Origin: Metarhizium brunneum
Lineage: Eukaryota > Ascomycota > Sordariomycetes > Hypocreales > Clavicipitaceae
Assembly: GCF_013426205.1 (NCBI RefSeq)
Contig: NC_089423.1
Coordinates: 4,030,001-4,094,000 of the forward strand
Length of the DNA: 64,000 nt
Reading direction: 5' to 3'
This document shows, in pieces, positions 1 through 13,229 of this stretch. The position numbers and the translations under genes were made by a program. How positions within the stretch are numbered: position 1 is the stretch's first letter; every line of letters starts with the position of its first letter. The notes beneath the pieces were generated by a model. That model saw only the letters and a program-made list of their open reading frames with translations, was not told the DNA's origin and made no database searches.

Positions 1-3000
1 ACAGCCCCTATCGTATTTCTCAGACCCGGCGTGGGCGAAGTGCTTGGTCGAATTTCCCCCCGTGAGCATGGTTGGGCTTTAGCGATTTTCCCATTTGTTC
101 ACAAATTAGCCTGTTCATGGCGTACGAATGAAGTATCTCATTGAGCCATGAGAGAGCTTTGGGAAAGGAAGGGAGGATGTTAGCATGTAATACATACTGA
201 CAGTGCACCCACAGAAAGCCTTTACCAACTTGTGAGCAGACGGGAGCAATTGTATCAACGGTCACATGCTAGGGCTTTAACCGACCAGACCGGGACAAGG
301 ATGTTTGACCGCTGAAGCTCCTTCCACATCTTGTTTAGCCAGGGGTTGTCGAATGCTTCTGGAAGGGAAAATGTGGCCGACAAATAAGGTGCTATGTCGA
401 TCACGTCAACGGATCATTGATGCTGGTAGCAAGAGATCCATGGTGCCCGTGTGCTTTCCAGCCTAACTGAGCATGCCAGCACGATGTCGATGTTATGCAC
501 ATGTCGAGTCGATGCTCCGGCATCTTAGGCCTCTGGCTGTATGTCTTCACTCACCGATGTTAATCTGTAACAGCATTTGGCTGGACATTAACGGAGTAGC
601 ATCGTATTGGGTAATAAGAGAGACAGCATGCGGAAATTTGCCATGGTGGAGCCAAGGCAATACCGGGTAGGATGAGTTAGCAGTAGAGGCACAGTTAGTA
701 TACCAACCAGACATAACACATTGTATGCCAGTCATCTGCAATCGACTTGGACACCCTAGATATCGCCGCCACCAAGACCAGCTAGGAATCAGGAAACAGC
801 ATTAGAGACCTATTGACCAAAATGACGGAGGATGTATGGCGAGAAAATCGTATCTGCCCTAGATCTTGCTCGATTGTGTAGCGTTTGAGGACACTTTTTT
901 GGCGTCACATATTGGCTGTTGAGCGCTGTCTGGAGCTTCCGTTTGAAGATCCATCTCCAGTACCACCATCCAGGTCCACTACGAATATGCAGGGAGAATC
1001 CCCAGCTTCAAGTCAAGTTGGCCGGCAGTCGGCGAACAGTGGTTCTGTCCAAATTGACAAGGAATCAATAGGAGACTCTACATGTCGTTTTGTCCTTTTT
1101 TTCTTCTAACAGAGCAGGCGTGCCGACAGTTGTCTGTATCCTCTGTAAGGATATTGTTCCTGGCGGCAAGATCCGTTGTACCTTGTTCATCGTCAGCTTT
1201 CACCTATTGTATCCTTTCGGCGGATTCACTTGCAGCCACTTGCTCTTGCTCCCCTGGCCAAAGGGCCAACTCTGGATCCTCCTCGCGGCTCAACCAAGCT
1301 CGATCATCCTCCCGACGTGGGGGCTCCAGGCAGACTAATCTGACCTAATCTGTTGACATCCTGGCATCGGTGGTGCCAGCACCAAGTCTGAACGACGAAG
1401 TGGCAACCAGAATGGCTGGCAGTCCCGTCAAAGAGTCTGTTAGTTGCCGCTTGACCCCTTGTCCAGATGTAGTTGGCACATACATATACATTGATAGAGG
1501 GCAAAAGGGGCATCTTGGATTGTTTGGAATTGTTGCCAACAATCAGGATAGGCATGTCCATTTTGAAGCCTGTGCAGGGCATGTTTCTCACATTCTGGCT
1601 AGAGCACGATCTGAAAGGGAAGTGGGTGATGCTGGTGGACGGACAGAAAATTCGGCAAATTGCCATTGAAAATAATTGCATGTGCTAGAACCTTGGAGTT
1701 GCTAAGAAGAGTCAATCTGGTAGGTGCTTCACAATGCACAACGGCAACGGGGGCAGGTGCTCAGCCGCGCCTTCCCAGGCAACAAGACTTCCATCCTGTG
1801 AGCTTGGCTGCCAACCTCAAGACTTAGATATGCAGGCGACTTAGCTTCACCGCGTGTCCTCGATACTGGAAAAACTGTCGAACCAATTTGACGTCTACTA
1901 CTCTTCTACGCAGTAGGTACTTGGGAAGTCGCACTAGGTATGGGGCAGGTCTTCGAGACATTGACAAGCAGCCCCAGGCTGAGCGAGTTAGCCGATGTGC
2001 GTTGCATCTTGGCTTGCCTACGCCCAGCTTTGCGGTATGTAATCAATGCGGTCGAGCCAATGCACCCATTCACAATCGAGGATGTGCTGACCGTAAGCTC
2101 GAAACGGCCTTGGCCTCTCGTTCCAGTGCGCAATATTATGATGTGTGGTTGGGGCTGACGACCCGTATGTGTCTCTGATGGGCGCCTAGCATCTACAAAT
2201 AGTCTGCGGAGGCTTCACGGAGCGTTTAAACCTCCCCAGATCCCCGAAACATCCTACTATTCGTGGGCATCGATCTGTTCAAGTACCTCGATAGCAACGG
2301 ACTAGTATACAATACATTGACAGTTTGTCATACTCATGTCCGCCCGAACAGAGCCCTCCGTTCAGCCACGATGGACTGCAGGCTTTGGCAGCCATCCTCA
2401 CAGGCCGTAAGCCAGTCAATTTGTCGACCAGCCTGCATGCAGGGCGGCCACGTACTCAAATTGGACAGCCAAGGAATCTTTTATCAGGAATCGATCGGAG
2501 ATGGTCTTGGGTGAGCACATGCATGCAATAGAGCTGTCTGTGTGTGATGTGATGCCCATGTTTGATTCCTGGTAGAGCTGCTCCGTCACATCAGTTTCGT
2601 CACCGAGAATCTACTGGGACATTGCAGCAGCCACCTTTTTGGGAACAATTAACGTTTCCAGAGCATATCGGGACATTTGGGCCACTTGTCCGCTGTTTGT
2701 CATGGGCCCTCATCCTCATTAAGGTCCCAAGTGGTGTTCAAGCCACATTTCCATTTGCATTTCTGTTGCAGTCAACCACTGGACCGTGCCGTTTCGACTC
2801 GGGCTTTGAACTGTCAGAACTAAGAATATCGAGCTCAAGGTCACTTCCCCCCATACGGAGTACTACCGTATACGTCTTGGGGGTCTGGTCTTGGCCACGG
2901 GCTTGTTAGCCACACTGCACCAAACGGCACGTAACCAGCAGATCGCACCATACCCCGGCCGCATTTTCGTTTGGCTTGGGCTTGGTTGGCTGCTTGAGCT

Positions 3001-4134
3001 GGACGTCCTGGTCCTGCAAGTTCGTTCGCAAGTAGAAAGGCTGGTCAATTGATTTGCCCGCGTCGTGGTGAGATGGCCCAAGTTGCCCCAAGTGTCTCAT
3101 AGGAAAGCCTCATCTACTACCTACTTGAGTAAGTAGTAGATATGACGCACGGAGTACGGAGTACACAGTACTGTACTCGCCGTGGAGCGAGAGCGCATGA
3201 CCTCGGATATTGCACATTTGCCTCACCTTTCACCACGCTAGCTGCACAGTCCTGTAGACGTCAGGAGCGGTCGCAATACCTCGGGTGCGGGCACGTTTGC
3301 ATGTTTGCGTTGACTTGCTGGTGCCTCCGGTGCTCGAGGTATTCCTGCTCGTTCATACCATACATTTGCGCTCCGCCATCTCCGAAACACTAGGCTCGAG
3401 CAAGCCGTAGACACACGACATTTTGTGAGCCAGGGACCACGGTCCAAGGAGTTGAGTCTTGACGTTTACTCCGTCCCTCGGCATCGAGCTCAAGTACAAG
3501 TCCGCTCCGCCTGCTCCGTATCTGTACACAGCGACCGTTTTTAACGGCCGTCGAGCTGTGCAGCCAGACCAGACACCTCTCGCCTCTGTCGCCTTTCTGA
3601 CCTCCCGTCTCGACTTTGCCGCAACGTACCTCGCCCGTGTCTTCTTGCGGCTCGCGCAGTGCGTGGGCAACACTCGGCCCAGTCCGCCCTCTCCCGCTGT
3701 TTCTTCACATCTCCCTGCCTGCTTCTTCTGCTTGCCTAGGTGCTTGCTGGGTGTTGATACCACCAGACCGTTGACGAGTAGTACTACTGCGACTACTGCT
3801 GCCGCCTCAACTGGAGCCCCCCCCCCCATCCTTCCTTCCCCCGTCCAACCCCGTCCACCTTCTCTGACGGCCCCGTCCCAGTCCAGCCCAGCCCCAGCCC
3901 AGTCCCAATCCAGTCAGTCCTGTTCCCACCCCCCCTGGACACCGAGTGCTCAAGCAGCCAGTCACTCACGTCTTTGCTCAGTCAACCTCTCCTCTCCTTT
4001 GCTCTCCGCCTCTCCACACCCATCTCGACAATCTCATCGCTGGACGACGCTCCTTTTGACCATCCTCCTCCCGACTCCCCGGCCACGTCCATCCTCCCCC
4101 GCCTGTCTCGCCTCCCTCATCAGCGTCAGTCACA
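1..4134. other. Intergenic region, no supportable gene
   Basis: Only short overlapping ORFs without family resemblance are present on either strand. Visible elements are three copies of the 9-mer-type motif (TACGGAGTA at 2854-2862, and a tandem ACGGAGTACGGAGTAC at 3149-3164) and a small inverted repeat with arms TCTACTAC (3113-3120) and GTAGTAGA (3133-3140). From about 3560 to 4134 the plus strand becomes C/T-rich, with an 11-C run at 3827-3837. This is typical of a fungal promoter and 5' leader and presumably serves the G-beta gene. Confidence 0.6.
3113..3164. repeat. Inverted repeat next to tandem ACGGAGTAC motif
   Basis: Arms TCTACTAC and GTAGTAGA are separated by 12 bases. They are followed 8 bases later by two tandem copies of the 7-base unit ACGGAGT, forming ACGGAGTACGGAGTAC. 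It combines the two intergenic word families that recur through the window (TACCT/AGGTA-like palindromes and the TACGGAGTA motif). Function unknown. Confidence 0.6.
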
Positions 4135-5586
4135 ATGAACTCCCAGGGCGCCCATGATGTGTCCCCTGAGGCCATGCAGGCGCGGATCCAGCAGGCGCGT
4201 CGCGAGGCAGAGACACTGAAGGATCGCATTAAGAGGAAGAAGGATGAGCTGTCCGATACCAGCCGTACGTGCTCAATTGACCAAGATGGTCGCCATCACA
4301 GCCATCGTGGCCCGTGGCAACCTTGCTACTCCTTTCATCCCCTTGGCCAAGAACTTTGGCTAACCTGACATATTTTGTTGGATATCTAGTTCGAGTCGTC
4401 GCCCAGCAGGCTCACGAGCCTATCCCTAGAAACCAGCTGATGAAAGCGAAGCGAACACTCAAAGGCCACTTGGCCAAGATCTATGCCATGCACTGGTCCA
4501 CCGACCGTAGACATCTCGTCTCGGCCTCACAAGATGGAAAGCTCATTATATGGGATGCCTATACCACCAACAAAGTTCATGCCATTCCTCTCCGTTCATC
4601 ATGGGTCATGACCTGCGCCTATGCCCCCAGCGGAAACTTTGTAGCCTGCGGCGGCCTCGACAACATTTGCTCCATCTACAACCTCAATCAGCAGCGCGAC
4701 GGCCCCACACGTGTCGCTCGAGAGCTGTCCGGCCATGCTGGCTATCTGTCTTGCTGCCGATTCATCAACGACCGCAGCATCCTGACTTCCTCTGGCGACA
4801 TGACCTGTATGAAATGGGACATCGAAACTGGTCAAAAGGTTACCGAGTTCGCCGATCATCTTGGGGACGTCATGAGCATTTCGCTCAACCCTACGAACCA
4901 GAACACCTTCATCTCTGGTGCCTGCGACGCCTTCGCCAAGTTGTGGGATATTCGAGCCGGCAAGGCCGTCCAGACATTTGCTGGCCACGAGTCTGACATT
5001 AACGCTATCCAATTCTTCCCCGACGGACACTCTTTTGTTACCGGCTCCGATGACGCTACGTGCCGCCTGTTCGACATCCGGGCAGACCGCGAGTTAAATG
5101 TTTACGGCGTAAGTTTAAGCTGCCGCTGCCGCATTGGCCTTTAGATTTATGTGAGCTAATATCCGGTGTGCAGTCCGAGTCTATCCTTTGCGGCATCACT
5201 TCAGTCGCAACGTCAGTGTCTGGTCGTCTGTTATTTGCTGGTTATGACGATTTTGAATGCAAGGTAATATATTCTGAATGAATTATCGGCGGCACTTCAA
5301 ATGTCATGGATGCTAACCACTGGGCTTGTTAAGGTATGGGATGTTACCCGAGGGGAGAAGGTTGGGTCACTTGTGGGCCATGAAAACCGCGTGAGCTGTT
5401 TGGGTGTAAGCAATGATGGCATTAGCTTGTGCACAGGTTCATGGGATTCTTTGGTAAGTTCTGAACGGCCAGCTAGTGCTCCGCTCTGGCTGTCTCTGGT
5501 CTGCAATTTAACAGAGTGTATTTCTCCGTTCTTCCCTCGTGGGCATCAACGCTAACCGCCCGCAGTTGAAAATCTGGGCATACTAG
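4135..5586 (+). CDS. gpb1: Heterotrimeric G-protein beta subunit
   Basis: WD-repeat G-beta subunit (Neurospora GNB-1, Aspergillus SfaD type). It pairs with G-gamma at the plasma membrane and controls growth, conidiation and development. Five exons: 4135-4264, 4390-5108, 5174-5263, 5334-5453, 5566-5586, joined at GT-AG sites. They give 359 residues, the usual fungal G-beta length. The N-terminal helix (about residues 10-45, rich in R, K, E and Q) is the coiled coil that contacts G-gamma. It is followed by seven WD blades, for example [11 protein letters not shown] near residue 65 and the terminal LKIWAY, coded by the last 21-base exon. The start is the only ATG giving the conserved MNSQ N-terminus. 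The phosducin-like gene lies 4.1 kb downstream on the same strand. Identification is by strong family resemblance; the family role is established knowledge. Confidence 0.96.
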
Positions 5587-8500
5587 ATGAATATCGTCCG
5601 CCAAACGATGACTGTCCTGCTTGGACGAGCCAACTACCCCAGTACTGCGATGACGACTTAAACATCTGCATTTTGAAGGACCATGTTGCCTATCAACATT
5701 TCGGAAAAACCAATTACGCTCATCTAGCATGCGTGTACTGGCGTACGCGGGACGAAGTGACGAAACGTACCTTCCCTCATATTTTACTCTACCTTGACTG
5801 TTTTGTCTGTCACAGAAAAGGAGTAGCATCTTCCCAAGACGACATAGGGGTGGATGATTCTCAGCGACAGATTCCAGACTGACGGTCAGCTGCCAGCGGT
5901 AATAGTTTGTGGAGGGAGAAAGCTGACTGACGCGATACCTTATTTCCTTGTCTTGAGTGTCCATTTGTTGTTACTTAATTCTTTCTCTTCTTACTTTTTT
6001 TTTCTTTACTCTGCGATCTGAAGGATTCCCTGCCCCATCAGTTTCCGCCCTTCCCGATCAACCCTCGGGTTTGTCGGCGATTAGGGGGTTGTATTACATG
6101 ACGGTTTTCCATATCCACAATAGCCTCTCCGTTTGTTGCGTTTTCTGCTCTCTTCACCCGGCAATTTTGCTACATACTAGGTCATCTCGGATGTTGAGGA
6201 CGAGGTTTGGGGATACGAAGCGACGGGAGCAAACGACGCAAGTCAGAGGCATACCAAAAATATGAAAAGGATTCAAAAAGAGCTTGGGGAAGTTGTTGTG
6301 AGGAGCGGAGTCTTATCAAGCGCGGGTCTGAGGAGGAGGCTAGAGAGGCTATACCAGGAACTATCAGACCTCGAGATAATACACTACGATGATCCAATTT
6401 CTGGAAGCAAACATGAGTCTCTCCGTGCACGTAGTAGTTCTAGGATAAGCTGGGATTAGTCATTGCATAGGATCAGCTTGGTGAGAGAGACTGGGATGCT
6501 TTGGATGCAAACAATCCAGGCCATGCTACTTGCTTAGGTAAGCACGTACCCTAGGCATGTGTTGGGAAGAGACAAAACGTGGATGAGAACTAGGCCACTG
6601 TTGGTGCTTGGAAGTTTAATATGGCCAATACATGATGGCATTCTAATGAGATGAGGTGGAACTTGAAAACATGGCTGCTATTGTCCACTCCCAGGGCAGT
6701 CGAAGTCCTGGTGTCGCACCGAGAAATCCAGGCGTCATGATGACTTGGCAGGATGTGCGGCTTGGGGTCTCAGAGGGCAAAAGACCCAAGCGGATTTGAT
6801 GAGGATTCCCATTGCACAAGTTCGTCGGGAGGGAGACTACTGGGGCGAGGGCATGGTTCCAAAGTTGTCCGCAGGAAATCATTTCCCCGGAATATATGTA
6901 GAAATACCAACTTGTTCAAGTGGCACAGTCCAGAGAGCTTGTTGGAGGACTTGACAATGAAATGGACGACAAGGGCTCGGGGAGAAACCGCTCTCGGTGC
7001 TTGGATGTCCAGCCGGCTCAAGTTTCAGCAAAGACGTGTCATTTTTGGAGTTGTGATGGATGTTGTTGACGCAGCACAAGGGGGCCATATATGACGGGTA
7101 TATCAGCAAGATGCGCCAGAACCACTAGTTGGGCATAAATAAAGTACAGCGGTTAGCTGGCTCTATTCACCACGCGCGAGGCTGCGCCGGGCCGATCCAT
7201 GGTAATAACAACCTCAAAGGAGAAAAGGGCTTTGGGGGCTTCTAGCTGACGACAGGGGCGGTGGCCGAGGGCCTTTTCAGCAGGCGGTCTTTTTTAAGAG
7301 TTGAAGGCCGATACACAATGTAGCACAAGGAAAGTAGAATGCTTGCTCGGACGAATGGAGGGCCAGGTTCTGTAACGCTGTTGTGCTGGTACACCAAGCG
7401 TCGACTCTGCTCGACTTTGTACAACTTACAACTTGTTCGAAACTAGGTTTGGATCTCGCCCCCTGTTTTTGACATGTAGGCGTGGTCGTGAGCGCACAAA
7501 GCAAAGCATCGGTAAGCAGCTGCGTTGCATGAAGCTGACGGCATGACGGCTTGATAAGTCAATGATTCAATATGCCAGGGGAGGGAAGATGGTGAAATTG
7601 GTCCATCGTGAAACACCCTGGTGAAGCCGCCCGAGTAGTACATACACACGGCTTGAAGTTGCAAAGGGAACGAGATTACAAGACTTTTGGCTTTATGTGA
7701 ATCCATTTATTCCCCACTGTACCTGTCATGGCATCGTAGTGTTCGCGAATCGTCGTTTCGGGCCACGAGTCAACAGCTCCTCTCGTCGAGAATGGGACTT
7801 GTGTGGCAAGGACCGCATTGCGACACGAGCGGTTTGCGGCCTGGGAAATGAAGTCCTGCTGCCTTAAGAGGTCTGTTTATGCGACCAAAGCGTGGTTGGT
7901 AGTGTGGACGATATTACAATGTACAACACGTCTTGCATGGGGGACTAGGGCGCGTGTTAATTCTTCGTCTCTGCGACATATAAGCCAGGGAGGTTCCATG
8001 TACTTGGAACGACTTGGCATGACGGCGGCGGAGGAAATGCCTTGCGATATGTTGCATGGAGTAGTATTACAGGGTCGGAAGCTGGCCTCGTGAGTATGTA
8101 TACTCTGTAGTGTGTACTTTTGTGGTGGTCGAGGGAATGTGATGGCGCCCGGTTTAATAACCCTTGCCCTTCGTTGTCAGTTTAAAAATAGACCTGGACA
8201 CGAGGCTCTGTTGAAGGGAGCAAAGGGGCAGGATATTTGAATAGGACAGCGTGTAACTCGGTATTACAACATGGCCTTGCTATCCCGCGACGACGGCTTG
8301 TAACTACGCCGGCACATCTGGCGCGTACGATAATGGGAAGGACGATATGATGATTTGTGTTCAGGAGTCGGGAGAGAAGGGCAATTCGAGGTAGCATTCG
8401 ACTGATTTCTACGCCCTTGGCTCTCGCGCAGTTCAGAGACGGCACGATACCGGGCACACATACACAAACAACGTGGCATCGTCAATACGACCAAGGGACA

Positions 8501-9700
8501 CACGTAAGCCACTTGTCAAGGTGTTTTCTTTTTTGACTGCTGTGGGCTGCCATGACACAGACAGCCATGGCTTAATGCTCAATAGGGCCCAACACCGCCA
8601 TCATGACTCTTTGCGATGATGTCATGACACATCAACGGCGGACAAGAGACAACAGACGGCGGGCATCATCCTCTGCCAGGGAGATTGTCAAGCGGATGTC
8701 TCCGTAGCCTGCGTATGGACAAAGCAGCATACATTGTACACCTGATCCGGCTCTGCGTGACACATCACGAAACGAAACAAGCGCTGGGGCCTTTTGGCCG
8801 TTGGAGCGTCAAGTTCGTAAAGCAGCAGCACTAGTGCAATATGTACAATATGTACGGAACAGGCAACACCATGTGCGAGTCCTGCCCAGCAGCTGCGTGC
8901 GCAGGCGGCCAGCCCTGTGCAAGCCTGTGCAAACTTGTGCAGCCCTGCGCGGCCCCTGACGCGCACCAATGCCTGGTCCCAGACGGTGCCGTCATGACCC
9001 CTGCAACCCAGCCAGCTAGCCCCTGTCATTCCCATCACTGCTGTCTGGTCATTCCGGCGCGCCCGTTATCGCCTTTTTGTTCTTTCGTGCCTTCCATTTG
9101 CCTCTGCTCCGTGTCCAGAAGCCCGGAAGGCCCACCCCTCCCCACCGACGCGACTTCCCTTTTGGCCTTTTTGCTCTCCGTGCCTTCATCCTCGACGTCG
9201 TCTTCAGTCCACGCCACCACGATACCGCCTTCGCACTCGTCGACGCTCCAGCTTTCCCACCGTCTTGAGACAACCACATCAACCCAGGGGGGTTGCGTTA
9301 TCCATTGTTCCTCCATCAGCTACTACTAGTACAATCACTCGCTCGTGGCCAGCACCGACCTGGGCGCTGCTTTGTGCCCTGCCTGCCACCACAACAACAT
9401 TGGCCCAATACCGAGTCTTGGATCGCACATCGGCCTGCGCACACTCCCAATGCTGGCGTCTTTTTCACACCAATACTACTTCGTACACTGCCACTCTTGC
9501 ACGGGCATTGCGCATTAAACAGCAATCAATGTCACACCTGCTCCACTCCTTCGAGAACATCGTCTGATACCTGCCTTTGTTCGGCCTGAAACCACGACCC
9601 CCCCGTGTTTTCGCACCCGTCACTGTCCTATCCTACAAAAGAGGAGCCATTCCCGGCCTTCCCTTTCGGCCGGCTTGTCTGGTCCCTTTCCCTTCCCATC
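5587..9700. other. Intergenic region between G-beta and phosducin-like genes
   Basis: About 4.1 kb with no convincing gene. The first several hundred bases should hold the G-beta 3' UTR. A 65-codon ORF at 6262-6459 (start ATG after AAAAAT) is the most protein-like stretch, but it is short and isolated. Direct repeats of a CCTGTGCAA-like word occur at about 8915-8950. From about 9050 the plus strand is C/T-rich, as expected for the leader of the next gene. Confidence 0.55.
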
Positions 9701-10678
9701 ATGGCCACGACTGCTGCCCAAGACGAATACAACAGCCTCGTTGCCAACAACACTGCTCGTGGAACGCTTGACTTGGACCATCGTGACGACCCTGAGCTTT
9801 CCGCGCACGACGACGACGACGACGACGACCTCGACGAAGAGACTATATACCGCAACGCCAAGATTGAAGCAGCTATGCGCACGACTACCGGTGCTTCGGA
9901 GCTCAAGCTCCCCCCGGCTTCCTTTGACAGCGGTCGCTCAACCGGTGTCAAGGGTGTCATTGCCGACGCCAGAAGCTTCGAGACTGCGCGCAAGACTACC
10001 TGGATAGACAAAGCCAAGTCCGCGCGACGGAGTATTCTAGGTATCGCCGGTATTAATCAGAACGGAGGAGCCAAGAGCGAGAGTGAGACGGACGACGACA
10101 CCATGAGCGCGCCCGGCTCAGATGAAGAGAGCTTCTTGCAACAATGGCGCGAGAGCCGCCGCCGAGAGCTAGAGCGCGAAGCCAACAGGGCCGTGCGAAC
10201 AAGACGGACCAGTCCGAGTGTGCGAGTATATGGCCGGTTAGACGAGGTGGATGCTTCAGGCTACCTTGACGCCATTGAGAAAGTTGGCAGAGAGACCAAG
10301 GTTGTTGTCTTTGTTTACGATCATGAGGTATGCCGTTTTCGTAGTTGCCCCCTTTTCTTGCTTGGATTGGTCGTGGATTGTCATCCCACCTCTGTCTGCT
10401 GTTATCCTGTACTAACATGCTTGGCCTAGTGTGACGTTTCTGCCACCATCGAGTCGGCCCTCGCGCCGCTAGTCAAATCCCACTCGACCATTCATTTTGT
10501 CAAGATTCACTATGACGAGATTGAATTGGATAATGCTGCTGTCCCAGCGCTGTTGGCCTACCACAACCAAGGTGATTTGTTCGCCAATCTGACGGGCATT
10601 ATCGAAATGATGCCCGACGAAGAGTCGTTTGGTACCAGGTCTCTCCAAAGACTCTTGGAGAGGCACCAAGTGCTGTAA
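9701..10678 (+). CDS. phnA: Phosducin-like protein (G-beta-gamma chaperone)
   Basis: Phosducin-family protein of the fungal PhnA/BDM-1 type, needed with the CCT chaperonin to fold and assemble G-beta-gamma. In Cryphonectria the loss of bdm-1 mimics loss of G-beta (family knowledge). Two exons, 9701-10327 and 10430-10678, give 291 residues; the intron has GTATGC, an ACTAAC branch site and a TAG acceptor. The N-terminal half is acidic and helical, with an Asp run near residues 37-43 and the charged segment EESFLQQWRESRRREL near 142-157, the usual G-beta-contact helix of phosducins. The C-terminal half is a thioredoxin-like fold (KVVVFVYDHE, then CDVSATIESALAPLV and VKIHYDEI). The ATG follows TCCCATC and gives the expected MATTAAQDEYN start. 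An upstream in-frame ATG at 9605 would add 32 unlikely residues. Confidence 0.9.
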
Positions 10679-13229
10679 GCTTGTTTTCGATGGCTCGGCA
10701 GGGGGCCATCGCGGGGCTGTATCTACCTTGCAAGACCTCGGTGTTACTTTCTTGACGATACCCATGTTCTTTTTTTTTCGACACTCACGCTCTGGTCTGG
10801 CCGTGTCTGGTTTTGCGTCACGGCGTGTTGCGCGACTTGACCGCCCTTTGTACATGCGCATGTGCCTGAGGGCATCTTGCTTTCTTGTTCCACCATGGGT
10901 CCTTTGGCCTCAATTTTCTTCTTTTGTTCTTATTTCCTTTATATAATAGTTTATGTGGCTCTACATTTATCGAGTTGGGGAGTTTAAGGAGGCGGACGTC
11001 GACACGAATGGCAATCATGATATGGCAATGACAGGAGACGATGACAAGGGCGGCCAGGCATTTATGATGGTATATTTTGATCCCTCTTGAGCCGACGGGT
11101 GTGCCGGCTGGGCGATTGTGGATAGAGATTTTGTTGGTCGCGAGACGGTCTTGTATATACGCATAGCGACGGGACTATGTGGTCTTTTCCCAAACCACCT
11201 GTGCCTTGGTGGCTTGGCTTACTAGTTGTCTTGCACGCGTATTTAGATTTTCAATCAAGTCAACTCGGAGCATGGAAGACTCGGCCAGAAAATGACTGCA
11301 CATGTATGTACTTCATGGGAAGGCATCGTGATCGGCTACGTGGGACCATCAAGCTCCGGATGAAGTGGATCGATATATGTACTACTACCTATTCCCTACA
11401 AGTATGCATGCCTCTCCACCGACAGCCACGTGAGGATAGTACTCGGTAGTCTGCAACGATGCAATACTTTGGTGCCTGCTTTGGCGCTGTGATGCTGGAG
11501 CATTCGGGAACACTTGGTAGTAGTTTGCTCTGTCTGGCATCGTCGTCGACGACCGAGTACACGTCACTGCTCCTAGTGGGGGCGCTGATAGCCCAAATTG
11601 CCCACTTCAGGTGCGGGTATCCAGTATCAATGGGTGATGTGCCAGTGGCACACACGTCGACTGACGAGGTACCTGGGTCTTGACGGCAAACTGCCACGTG
11701 CGGCATGTACTTACACTGCCCCTCCTCGCCCTCGGGCCAGGGTTTTGGGTCCAAGGTCGACTGGGTCCCACCAGGGGCAGGGGGGCCCCCTGGCGCAATC
11801 GTGCATATCGGGTGCCTCATGACCCATTTCCACGGCCAGTCGATGCGATGACATCGCTGGCATTGTACATACTGCGCTGAGGCGGGCTATTTATTGCATC
11901 AGGTGTCTTCAGACTTTTTTCTTTGTGCCCAAATGTCTAAACGTTTTCTACGTGCGTGTGTGGCAAAGGGAAGGAAGAAGAGAGCAGGAGGGGCAATATT
12001 GGCGCTGCACGGCACGCGAGGGCCTGGGCTGGCCTGGCGTGACGGCTACGTCTTGTCTGTGCCTTCAATGTTGGTCCAGCTCGTCACTGTCGACGAGGCT
12101 GGCGTGGAAAGGCTGCTCATGGATTGCGTCGTAGCCCACGCACGCCTTCTTTTATTTTGATACTTTAATTTATTTTATATTTGTGATAGATGGGCTACCT
12201 ACTTGTATGGGTACTTTACGCGGCCCCAGTTCCAAGATTAGGTTGGGCGTGCAATGGCGGTGCTCTTGGTTTATTGTCACAGACTTGAGCTTCACTAACA
12301 AGTCTGGTGCCAGGTTCAGCGCCGAACTTGTCAATCATACCGCCGGACCGGACAGCTTTGTGTGCGCAAGTACCTAGAGGAATGCGCAACCCTCTAGCGC
12401 TGCGCAGGTAGAAGCCCCCTTCGGTACATAAAGTACCTATGTAGCCCTGTTGCTTCCCAGCTGGCAACTGTCTTCGTCAGCTGGTTAGTTTCCCTCTCTC
12501 TTCGTCATCCTGCCCGCATCATCTCAAACTTGTTTTTTTTTTTTCACTCGTCGACAAACTCGCTGGCTCGCCGCCTTTTTTTTTTCTTTTTAGACCGTTT
12601 TGAACTGACTCTGGACACCACCTTCTCCGAAGCCCGAGATCGCTTGTCGACCTTTCTATTTCGCACCCTGCGGTTGCCGACGAATATCAAACACGCCTTG
12701 CTTGGCCTTACCCCACCCTCTTCTCTCGTCGGCATTACTCCATAGTCCCCTCCGTACGTCTGGGCCACGTCTGGGCACGTCTGGCCGCATCCCACTTCGG
12801 CCTGAGCCTCAGGCGGCAGCTATCGCCGTGAACAGGCAACTATCAGCCTCGGATTATCGGATGCACAAAAGCTCGACTTCTTTAATCTCGTGGGTGAAGT
12901 GCTAGCTAACCTGCCGTGGTCAGTTTTTCCTAATTCTTGTCCTCTGCAGTTGATCCCATTTCGTCGTCTATCCTGTTCACCAGTGTGCCTCATCTGCTCT
13001 CGCCGTCAACCCCGCCGCCTCTTTCCCGGGACGTCTTGTAGCCTTCTCGTCGTCATTTGCACCACCTACCTGATCTAAACTGCACCTCCCCTCCTCCCGC
13101 GCCTTGTGTTACAAGCTCTTTGTATTGTCGTCTGTTCTTTTCGACGACGAGGACTGTCTCATGGCAGCCTGTGCATCTCTCTAAGTGTGAGACGGTCGAG
13201 CCCTCGTCCTCGTTTCTTTCCGCCTCGCT
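10679..13229. other. Intergenic region, no supportable gene
   Basis: About 2.5 kb. Short overlapping ORFs at 11.4-11.9 kb have no family features. T-rich tracts at 12532-12544 and 12576-12592 and a C/T-rich plus strand up to 13229 fit a promoter and leader for the following membrane-protein gene. Confidence 0.55.

Noticed and set aside
3459..4157. 232-codon plus-strand ORF ahead of the G-beta start
   Set aside because: It is Pro/Ser-rich, comes from a C/T-rich leader, overlaps the G-beta start in another frame and has no domain.
5473..5964. 163-codon minus-strand ORF
   Set aside because: It lies antisense to the last intron and 3' end of G-beta, and its composition is not protein-like.
6262..6459. 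65-codon ORF starting MKRIQKELGEV
   Set aside because: Reasonable composition, but short, isolated, without splice partners or homology I recognise; chance cannot be excluded.
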